A stretch of 64,000 bases of DNA from Scatophagus argus (Eukaryota; Chordata; Actinopteri; Scatophagidae), in assembly GCF_020382885.2 (NCBI RefSeq), contig NC_058516.1, forward strand, positions 12,961,601-13,025,600, read 5' to 3'. Both the position numbers and the translations under genes were made by a program. The notes beneath the pieces were generated by a model. The model saw only the letters and a program-made list of their open reading frames with translations. It ran no database searches and was not told the DNA's origin. Numbering within the stretch: the stretch's first letter is position 1; every line of letters starts with the position of its first letter. Positions 56,375 through 64,000 of the stretch are shown piece by piece.

Positions 56375-56784
56375 AGCTGAATCAACCTTACTGCACTTTG
56401 GGCTGGCAGGAGGTTCCCTTGTGCAGCAGCCCCAACTTCTCATTTCTTTCCTCCCCTCTGCAACTTCCAAACACGGCCACTACACTTACACTCCTCAATC
56501 CCTCAATACGTCTGGACATTCTCAAGCAGAACCCTCACACATTTTTGGGTCATTGAACTGTTTTTTTGTTGTGCGCACATTGGTTGTCTATCTGATTCAA
56601 TGTAATTGTCTATGTTTTTTGTTGTCTTTCACAATATATGGTACCACTCACATAAAAAACTGAATCCTTTTATTTTATTCTCCTCTCCTAGAGCCGAATC
56701 TGGATTTCTGACACTGGCCCAATAACCGAATGCTGTTGTTTAGTATTCAGCTGTTGTTTAGTATTCAGCTGAACTATAAATTAA

Positions 56785-57053
56785 CCCTAGAACACTAACG
56801 TCGGGTGATTTTCACCCACACAATTTTGAAGTGATCGAATTTTACAACCAAATGAAGGGATGTGTTGTTACTTTCGACCAAATGTGTGCTCAGTACAGCT
56901 GTGAAAGAAAAACCAAGAGGTGGCCACTGTGTGTCCTATATGGCATGATGAACGCTGGTGTGATAAACAGTATTTTATCCGAGATATTATATCGGGTAAA
57001 ATATACCCAACGTTAGTGATGGTGTTACTAATTTTAACGTTAGTGTTCTAGGG
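56785..57053 (+). mobile_element. Non-autonomous piggyBac element with transposase remnant
   Basis: Perfect 16-bp terminal inverted repeats (CCCTAGAACACTAACG and its complement) lie inside a TTAA target duplication (56781-56784 and 57054-57057). The centre (about 56834-56990) still encodes the end of a piggyBac transposase domain (FYNQMKGCVVTFDQMCAQYS, then KTKRWPLCVLYGMMNAGVI). The 269-bp element therefore derives from a coding piggyBac by internal deletion. The opposite arm (near 61186) has the site without it. Confidence 0.92.
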
Positions 57054-57339
57054 TTAAGTAATATATAGGTTACACTTGTCTTTTCCGCTGCAGATCATTG
57101 CCTGTGGGTCTCCTGTGAGTCAGCCACTTCTGCCTGCCACCTGCTTCCAGCCTAGCTCTGTCTGCCTGTCTGTCTGCCTGCCTGCCCTGCATTTCCTGAG
57201 GCCTCAGAATCACCGAAGACGTCCTTTCTCTGTTGTTTCAAGAAAATAAAGCCACTTACAACTGTTTTCCAGGTCTTGCTTTTGGGTCCAGTTCTCTCTA
57301 CACACTGTACTACAGTCGGGTTCTGGTCCTCCACCTAGT

Positions 57340-57640
57340 GGCAAGGAAAAATTTTGGCCCACGGCCTAAATTACTTGCCAGTCCCTGCTCTATACCAACT
57401 TCAGAGGCGTCAGCCTCTGCAAAAAACTGCAGGTGTAGGTCAGGGAGAGAAGATGGGGGCTGTGGTGAAACTTTCCTGAAGCTTGCGGTGTCCACTGAAA
57501 CTTGACATGGGGGGAGGTTAAAGCATGCAGAGGAGTGGCCACAGAACTAAAGTTACGGATGAACCGTCTGTAGAAATTTGCAAATCCCAAAAAGCGCTGC
57601 ACCAACTTTCAGCTGGTGGGTTTGTAGGGGTAATAAATTT
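57340..57640 (-). pseudogene. Gypsy RT/RNase H fragment (left arm)
   Basis: Minus-strand frames encode [33 protein letters not shown] and [15 protein letters not shown] frames, the RT end and RNase H start of a Ty3/gypsy element. They are frameshifted and lack both ends. An LTR-like sequence with AATAAAGCCACTTACAAC follows at about 57070-57320. Confidence 0.75.
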
Positions 57641-57717
57641 TCTTTATCCACAGTTGTGGTTATGGTGCACTAGGCAAGGCAAGTGTTTATATGAATTGCC
57701 AGAGCAATAGCAGCGTC

Positions 57718-58234
57718 TGTCATGCCTGGTTTTTGGTTATGCTTTGTCTTTTGATTTCAGTCCATGTGCCATGTTTCATGTTTGTCTTGTCATGTGTTTC
57801 CATGTATTATGTTTAAGGTTTTTGTCATGTCCGCTTTTATTTTGAAAAGCGTCACTTCCCCTGTGTGTCCTGTTTTGCTTTGCTTTGCTTTGGTTTTCCT
57901 GATTGCTTTCTCCCTCCCGATGTGTGTCACCTGTGTCTCGTTGTGGTGTCTATTTAGTCCTTGTCTTCCCAGTCACCTTTGTCAGTGCGTCTGCGTTTTT
58001 TACCCATGTCAAGCCAGGAACTTTTGTTTAGTTTTGCCTTGCCTTGCCTTGTTTTTGCCAGGAGTTTAGCCACAGTTATTCAAAGATCCTAGGACACAGT
58101 AAGTGTGTGCTTTTTGAGTTGGATTTTGTTATCTTAAAATAAGACTATTGCTTGGACCTGCCTGCCTGCGCCTTTTTGACTCTGCATCGGGGTTCAGCCT
58201 TTCTCTGCGTCAGTGACGCCGTCCAATCTTGACA
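57718..58234 (+). mobile_element. Solo gypsy-type LTR, family A
   Basis: This 517-bp LTR begins TGTCATGCC and ends CTTGACA, with a perfect 5-bp target duplication GCGTC (57713-57717 and 58235-58239). It has a TATTTAG box and an AATAAG-like sequence in LTR order. It is inserted in degraded gypsy sequence. Confidence 0.88.
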
Positions 58235-58239
58235 GCGTC

Positions 58240-58370
58240 CAAATCAAAAGGATCCTCAGGAGCCAACAGGTCCTTAATCGGGTCAGCAAGTCCATGGAAA
58301 AAGGTGTCAAGTAGGAAAGATGCATTCCAGCCGCTGTCAGCAGCCAAGGTGTGGGAAGCTGCGCGAAAGC
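58240..58370 (-). pseudogene. Gypsy gag fragment
   Basis: The minus-strand frame gives DTFFHGLADPIKDLLAPEDP, a block like the gag of fish Ty3/gypsy elements. With the RT/RNase H piece at 57340-57640 it could be the same minus-strand element, split by the solo LTR and a large deletion. Confidence 0.6.
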
Positions 58371-58480
58371 TATCATTACTATCGTCCACGTGGATGTTGA
58401 AATCACCCATAATAATAACTTTATTAGTTTTAAGGACCAGACTCGATAGAAACTCTGGAAAACCGATTACAGCGTGCCTC
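58371..58480 (-). pseudogene. L2-type LINE endonuclease scrap
   Basis: The minus strand encodes FPEFLSSLVLKTNKVIIMGD then FNIHVDD, the endonuclease core seen in the intact L2 (GDFNIH). It is only about 100 bp, resembles the piece at 17220-17345, and is joined in one frame to the gypsy gag fragment by chance. Confidence 0.6.
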
Positions 58481-59640
58481 CAACAGTCAACACAAAACAT
58501 CCATCCATCTTCTTCTGTTTCATCCGGAATCGGGTCGCGGGGGCAGCAGCTTGAGCAGGGATGCCCAGACTTCCCTCTCCCCAGAAACTTCCTCCAGCTC
58601 TTCCGGGTGGACCCCAAGGTGTTCCCAGGCCAGTCGAGTAACATAGTCCCTCCAGCATGTCCTGGATCTTCCTCTGGGCCTCATCATGGTGTGGCATGCC
58701 CGGAACACTTTCCCAGGAAGGTGTCCAGGAGGCATTCGAAACAGATCCCCTAGCCACCTCAACTGGCTCCTCTCGATGTGGAGGAGCAGCGGCTCTACTC
58801 CGAGCTCCTCCTGGGTGACAGAGCTCTTCACCCTATCCCTAAGGGAGCGCCCCGCCACCCTGCGGAGGAAGTTCATTTCACCTGCTTGTACATAAAATCT
58901 TGTTCTTTCAGTCATGACCCAAAGTTCATGAACATAGGTGAGGGTAGGAATGTAGATTGACTGACGACGGACCGAAACAACAACTGCATTACTGATGTCG
59001 CTGCACCGATCCGCCTGTCAATCTCACGCTCCCATCTTTCCTCACTCGTGAACAAGACCACGAAATACTTAAACTTCTCCACTTGAGGCAGGAACTCTCC
59101 TCCAACATGGAGGGGACAGACCACTTTTTTCCGATCGAGAACCATGGCCTCGGACACATTCTGAAGATCCTGGCTTGAAGAAGCCAACAGGACAACATCA
59201 TCTGCAAAAAGCAGAGATGAAATCCTGTGGTTCCAGACACCCTACGGCCCCTGGCTACGCCTAGAAATCCTGTCCATAAAAATAATGAACAAGACCGGTG
59301 ACAAAGGGCAGCCCTGCCGGCGGCCAACATGCACTGGGAACAGGTCCGACTTACGGCCAGCAATGCGGACCAGACTCCTGCTCCGGGAGTACAGAGACCG
59401 CACAGCCCTTTGCAAAGGGCCCCGGACCCCATACTCCCGGAGCACCTCTCACACAATGCCGCGGGGAACACGGTCGAATGCCTTCTCCAAGTCCACAAAA
59501 CACATATGGACCGGTGGGGCAAACTCCCATGAACCCTCAAACACCCCGAAGGGTATAGAGCTGGTCCAGTGTTACACGACCAGGGTGAAAACCGCGCTTC
59601 CACAACCGCTCGGGCTGCAGCACACTTGGCCCAACACAAA
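58481..59640 (-). pseudogene. Rex3/RTE-type LINE fragment
   Basis: Minus-strand pieces in order: MLREYGVRGPLQRAVRSLYS, RRQGCPLSPVLFIIFMDRIS (RT motif B), LLFADDVVLLASSSQDLQ (motif C with FADD), VEKFKYFVVLFTSE, then EMNFLRRVAGRSLRDRVKSS and LRWLGDLFRMPPGHLPGKVF. These are conserved blocks of fish RTE/Rex3 ORF. Several frameshifts and a deletion between the second and third blocks make it a pseudogene. The end near 58500 has the CCATCCATC tail typical of the clade. Confidence 0.75.
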
Positions 59641-60125
59641 ACAAAATTTGCTCAATTATTCAAAACCTGTACCATAAAAAATTCATTTCGGCTAAACAAA
59701 GGGACTTCCTACTTGGACCAGATAACCCCTGTGAACGCCGCTTTTACCTCCTACCCAAAATACATAAAGAACCACTTATACCTGGACGGTCCTGCATGTC
59801 GTACATCCTGGCAGACCCATCGTGTCCAACTGCAATAGCACTACTTATAACCTACAATACATCGACTCCTTTTTAGGCCCGCTCTCCACCAAACATCCCA
59901 GCTACCTGAGAGATACTTAGCACTTCATAGAAAAAGTCCGCCCTCTGAGCCTGCCAACAAATGCAATCCTCTTCACCACAGGTATAGATAGCTTGTACAC
60001 AAATATTGACACCAGGGTAGGACTACAGACAATACGAACAATCTTCAATAAAAACCCGGACAAAGACCGGCCTGATGACGAAATCATATAATTATTGGGA
60101 ATTTGCTTAACATGCAACAACTTTT
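59641..60125 (+). pseudogene. Penelope-like element reverse transcriptase fragment
   Basis: The plus strand encodes, in shifted frames, ERRFYLLPKIHKEP and later blocks around the first catalytic Asp region (FTTGIDSLYTNIDTRVGLQT-like; the first residues are affected by a frame change). These are hallmarks of Penelope-like RTs. The fragment ends near 60115 in ICLTCNNF. Frames are broken several times. Confidence 0.7.
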
Positions 60126-60430
60126 TATGTATTTATTTTTTATTTGATAAACATTATTAAATAATACAATTATTTATTATTATTTATTGTTTATTATGAA
60201 TATCATAATTATTAAATTATTGTATTCATAATTTACGATGAATAACATAATTATTTGTTATTTGCTTTGTTTTTGATATAGCACTTACCATTTATCTACA
60301 CTTCTAGTGTATGCATTGACATTGATAGCACTTACCTACGATGTGATTTGCAGTTTTTTAGCACTTATTTTATTCTATGATTTGTTTTTTTTTTAGCGCT
60401 TCAGGTGGGGACCAAACTTACCACTAGGGT
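60126..60430. other. AT-rich spacer
   Basis: Very A/T-rich DNA with ATTATT and TTATTA runs and no coding signal. It separates the Penelope-like fragment from the right arm. Confidence 0.5.
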
Positions 60431-60537
60431 TCACTGTGGGCCCATCTCTTCAGGAACAGCACCACTATTAACGGCAATCAACCAGAGTAGGCACAATGGA
60501 TGAGTGGGGAGACAGCCGGACCCAGACCCCTCTGCCA

Positions 60538-61381
60538 GTGCACCAGTAACCACAACTGTGGATAAACAAAAAATTATTGCCCCTACAAACCCACCAGCTG
60601 AAAGTTGGTGCAGCGCTTTTTGGGATTTGCTAATTTCTACAGATGGTTCATCCGTAACTTTAGTTCTGTGACCACTCCTCTGCATGCTTTAACCTCCCCC
60701 CATGTCAAGTTTCAGTGGACACCCCAAGCAGATATGGCTTTTCGCAAGCTTCAGGAAAGTTTCACCACAGCCCCCATCTTCTCTCCCTGACCCACGTCTG
60801 CAGTTTTTTGCAGAGGCAGACGCCTCTGAAGTTGGTATAGGGCAGGGACTGGCAAGTAATTTAGGCCGTGGGCCAAAATTTTTCCTTGCCACTAGGTGGA
60901 GGACCAGAACCCGGCTGTTGTACAGTGTGCAGAGAGAACTGGACCCAAAAGCAAGACCTGGAAAACAGTTCGGTTGTAAGTGGCTTTATTTTCTTGAAAC
61001 AACAGAGAAAGGACGTCTTCGGTGATTCCGAGGCTTCAGGAAATGCAGGGCAGACAGGCAGACAGACAGGCAGACAGAGCTAGGCTGGAAGCAGGTGGCA
61101 GGCAGAAGTGGCTGACTCACAGGAGACCCACAGGCAATGATCTGCAGCGGAAAAGACAAGTGTAACCTATATATTACTTAATACTAAACAACAGCTCAAT
61201 ACTAAACAACAGCATTCGGTTATTGGGCCAGTGTCAGAAATCCAGATTCGGCTCTAGGAGAGGAGAATAAAATAAAAGGATTCAGTTTTTTAAGTGAGTG
61301 CTACCATATATTGTGAAAGACAACAAAAAACATAGACAATTACATTGAATCAGATAGACAACCAATGTGCGCACAACAAAA
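60538..61381 (-). repeat. Inverted repeat, right arm
   Basis: This is the reverse complement of 56562-57670. It is free of the piggyBac element and retains an 18-bp stretch lost in the left arm. It is followed outward by about 95 bp (61382-61475) missing from copy 2 and then by the BEL 5' LTR. Confidence 0.88.
60600..60900 (+). pseudogene. Gypsy RT/RNase H fragment (right arm)
   Basis: The plus-strand frame gives [40 protein letters not shown] and, in a shifted frame, [19 protein letters not shown], the junction of RT and RNase H in Ty3/gypsy. It is better preserved than the left-arm copy but broken by one frame change near 60787, then runs into LTR-like sequence. Confidence 0.78.
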
Positions 61382-61475
61382 TGTACAATTTCCACACAAT
61401 ATAAAATACATCCTGCAAACCCTTCCAAAGGAAGGATACAATGCTTTGTCTGTATCCCGGAAGCACGACACAGTT

Positions 61476-61896
61476 TGTAGGAGCCGCATTTAGTGTTTAT
61501 TTCTATTTGCTTATATTTTTCTTTTTTCCTTTGAGAATGTGCGCCCCCTGCAGGAAGCATGGGTGCAAACTTGTAAATTGGAGCGTATGCAGCACAATGG
61601 AGGAGAAGGCAGACCAGCTGACACTCATTTTTGACCTCGGCCAGTCTCAGCCCTGCCGCAGATCAAGCAGAAGCCCTGCTTGGTGCAGTTAATTATTATT
61701 ATTATTTTTATTTATTTATTTGAAATAAAAACAAGTCAACGGCATCACTCTCCCTGGGTTCATTTATTTTTTGTTCTTTTCTGGGAAGGCTGTGAGTCTT
61801 AAACACCAACTGTCTGCTTTCATCGAAGTGGTGAGAAAAAGGGACAGGGAAATCAAGCTACAGGAAAAGCTGTAACCCTTTATTTTTGCTGCTACA
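61476..61896 (+). mobile_element. BEL/Pao element 5' LTR
   Basis: A 421-bp LTR running TGTAGGAGCC...TTGCTGCTACA, the same length as the LTR at 28265-28685 and about 99% identical by eye. The outer flank is CAGTT (61471-61475), the complement of the AACTG next to the other LTR. It is followed by about 425 bp of leader before gag. Confidence 0.9.
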
Positions 61897-62321
61897 AAAT
61901 GTCAGAAATGATTAGCTGTGGATTTTTGACTGGAGGATCTGGAGGATATTTTGGACGATGAACGGAAAACAAAGGAGACGCCGACCAAGAGCACATGTCG
62001 GGTCAGACAAAGAAACTCTTTGGAAGAGGTATGTATTTGTAAAAGACATTTTTTTAAAGTTTTTCGTTCGGAAATAATTTTTGGATCATTTAGAAATGAC
62101 CTTTGTTGAAGATGAACTAAAGAGCCACAGTTATTTTTTTGAAAGTTTACTCACGTGGCCAAACAATTGAAACTAACCTGGAAAGGAAGCTTTAAAAAGA
62201 ATGAGAAATGATTCTTAATTTTTTTTTGTTTGGACACATAAAGATATCTGAAAGAAGAATAGTAGTTAGTAGTAGTTTGGGTTTTTTTTTGTATTTTTGG
62301 AAGTTTGCATTTTGATTAAAT
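61897..62321 (+). other. BEL/Pao 5' leader
   Basis: Non-coding leader between LTR and gag. I see no clear TGG-type primer site right after the LTR. The purine/T-rich sequence has no open frame of note. Confidence 0.5.
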
Positions 62322-64000
62322 ATGGCCAGTTGTGACGAAGCCGAAGTAACTCCTGCCGGAGGCTTGGATGATGTCAGGGTCAGACGGACAACAGGACCCA
62401 CAGAGCAGACCAGAGACTGACAGGTGTAGAGAGGCGGTTTATTAACGGTCCGGATTCGGTACACAAAAAGGCAGTCAGCGGGGCAAAAGTACAAAATCAC
62501 GAGGCAAAAACGAGTCGAGGAAACAAACAAGGTTGGTGCACGAGGAAACAATACAGAAAACGCCAGAGAGTTACTTACAGGGAAGAAGACAATCTAACAA
62601 AGACACACTGGGAGAGACTGGCTTAAATACACACGAGGGGAGGAGCAAACGAGACACAGGTGAAAACAATAAGTAATCATAGGGAGTAAAGAAACCAAGA
62701 ATGAACACGAAAAGGAAGTGAGGGCAACCAAAATAAAACAGGAAGTCTGTCCACAAACTAAAAGCCTGACAGATGAAGCAATTGCGCGTCTGCGCTCTTC
62801 TAGAGGAGGAAAGATGTCACATATAACACGGAGAATGAACATTGTTAACGCTATGATGACGGAAAAAGAGTTTCTTGATGAAGTTAAATTAAACATGGGT
62901 AAGTTTCATGAGTTTGTGGAGGAGTTTAAAGCTTTACACATCACGTTTGCTGAAATGTTGGAGGAGGGAGCGAGAAAGGAAGACGATGAAAACTGGTATC
63001 AACCTAAACTAAAGCAGATTGCGGCCTTCGTCGATGACGTAAATAAATGGATTTCAGTCATCGAAAGCCCCACTTCAGGTGACTTAATACAGGTTACCGC
63101 TGCTGACGCCCATACAAAGTATCCACTGGAAATGTTTGAAGCTGCAAAGATCAGACCTGTTGATTCTGACTCGCAATCTGTTAAATCCCGTTCCAGTACA
63201 TCATCTAGCGCCTCGTCTATGACGCTGCGCATTCGCGCAGAAGCAGAGAGAGCTGCTTTAATGACCAAAATTTCAAAGTTGCAGGAAAAACACGCCATTG
63301 TAGAGCAGGAAGAAATGCTAAGAAAGAGAAAGGAAGCTTTGGAACTGCAGTCTGAAATTGAAGCCACAACTGCAAGGATTAATTACCTAAAAGAGGCTGA
63401 AGCAAATGCAACTGATCCTGATCACTTTGTTCCTGTCATGACCCAGCACCTGTACTATGTGCAGAAGCAACCAATTTCACAGCTGATGCATCAACAGCTG
63501 CACATGTACAGCTTGATATAAAACCCGAAAGTTCACTCCCTGAAATTGCTCCTGTTGTCAAGACCAAGGCAGGTGTTCAAGTTCAGTTCCCCTTTACTAT
63601 AAATTCAGATCAATATCAGCCCCCAGCGCCCAGTGTGCAACCCAGGGCCAGTAGTGATATCCAACCACAACTGCTACAGGCCTCAAACCCCCCTGGCACT
63701 CTCCATGCTATGCCCACTGTACCTCAATTGCATAGTCCTATTCCTCAGTACGTCTCTTCCCATTCAGCCCAACCTGCTCAGCCCACTGTGCCTCACTCAG
63801 AAACCCCCTTTACCCCCCGCTCAGCACAAGAAACAGATATAATAAATATCCTGGAAAATCAAAATGAATTGACACGGATTCTTATGAAACAGCAACTTTT
63901 GGCCACTTTACCACAAGGAAGCATTCCAGTCTTTGATGGGCAAGTCCTGGAGTACAAATCATTCATTCACTCATTTGAGAACCTGATTGAAGCTAAGACT
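62322..64000 (+). pseudogene. BEL/Pao gag, interrupted by a solo LTR, runs off the window
   Basis: The ATG at 62322 opens MASCDEAEVTPAGGLD. A solo LTR (62372-62771) splits it, and the frame resumes exactly after the second target copy (EAIARLRSSRGG). The gag body has the helical N-terminal region (KMSHITRRMNIVNAMMTEKE) and a coiled coil (EKHAIVEQEEMLRKRKEALE). A frame change occurs near 63460, because protein-like sequence continues in another frame (LDIKPESSLPEIAPVV, then IPVFDGQVLEYKSFIHSFEN, the conserved BEL gag block) to the window end. It supplies the gag region missing from the BEL element at 28686-33237. Confidence 0.85.
62372..62771 (-). mobile_element. Solo LTR, family B, inside BEL gag
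   Basis: 400 bp, with ends TGTCAGG...CCTGACA and target duplication GATGA at 62367-62371 and 62772-62776. On the minus strand it has GTATTTAAGCC (TATA-like) and TTAATAAACC (poly(A) signal) in LTR order. Probably gypsy-type; no internal region remains. Confidence 0.88.

Larger units (their letters stand above)
45861..56560 (+). repeat. Segmental duplication, copy 2
   Basis: It matches 20160-28264 in the same orientation. It carries a 3.03 kb L2 insertion (53345-56374) and lacks the block 26737-27223. At its far end the sequence goes from ATTGAACTG straight into TTTTTTTGTTGTGCGCAC where copy 1 has the BEL LTR. Confidence 0.92.
56562..57670 (+). repeat. Inverted repeat, left arm
   Basis: Its reverse complement is at 60538-61381, with few substitutions and small indels. 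This arm contains a piggyBac insertion and lacks an 18-bp stretch (AAAAGCCATATCTGCTTG) present in the other arm. It consists mainly of degraded gypsy sequence. Confidence 0.88.

Overview
This window is teleost fish DNA, probably percomorph. The evidence is spliced GT-AG genes and a dense mix of fish-type repeats: L2/CR1, Rex1-like and Rex3/RTE-like LINEs, BEL/Pao and gypsy LTR elements, an endogenous retrovirus, Penelope-like fragments, Tc1 and piggyBac remnants, and a tRNA-derived SINE. Three host-type loci are supported. Two are near-identical eight-exon PIM-like serine/threonine kinase genes (21625-24678 and 47329-50370, plus strand). The third is an unrecognised minus-strand gene (19562-17490) with five phase-consistent exons. 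Almost everything else is mobile DNA, often nested.

Layout. 1-1072: 3' end of a Tx1-type LINE. 1381-5311: two arms of one L2 copy facing each other around a Rex1/CR1-type LINE. 5312-5637: SINE. 6480-7138: Penelope-like 5' fragment with a hammerhead-like core. 7139-9440 and 16141-16985: a 70-74 bp minisatellite and its inverted copy, enclosing an L2 relic and an apparently intact L2 with both ORFs (10918-16140). 17035-19562: LINE fragment and the unknown gene. 20026-28264: short satellite, then duplication copy 1 with kinase 1. 28265-33237: 3' part of a minus-strand BEL/Pao element. 33238-44103: a minus-strand retroviral element with unlike LTRs, itself carrying an intact Rex1-like LINE. 44104-45068: satellite of 170/178 bp units. 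45069-45860: gypsy remnant. 45861-56560: duplication copy 2 with kinase 2, carrying an extra L2 insertion. 56562-61381: inverted repeat with a 2.9 kb loop of nested elements. 61476-64000: 5' part of a plus-strand BEL/Pao element running off the window.

The architecture is the main result. A roughly 8 kb unit with the kinase is duplicated in direct orientation, and both copies start inside the same satellite. The BEL 3' LTR end (28265) and the BEL 5' LTR end (61476) point in opposite directions, yet they carry the same 5-bp target duplication (AACTG/CAGTT). Copy 2 lacks BEL at that position. So one BEL insertion has its two ends in inverted arrangement, which points to an inversion or inverted duplication, or to an assembly join that must be excluded. 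Copy-specific insertions and deletions (L2, piggyBac, a 12-bp target deletion, a roughly 490-bp indel) give a relative order of events.

Limits: there was no database search, so family names rest on motifs and remembered family features. Element edges are approximate except where terminal bases and target duplications are quoted.
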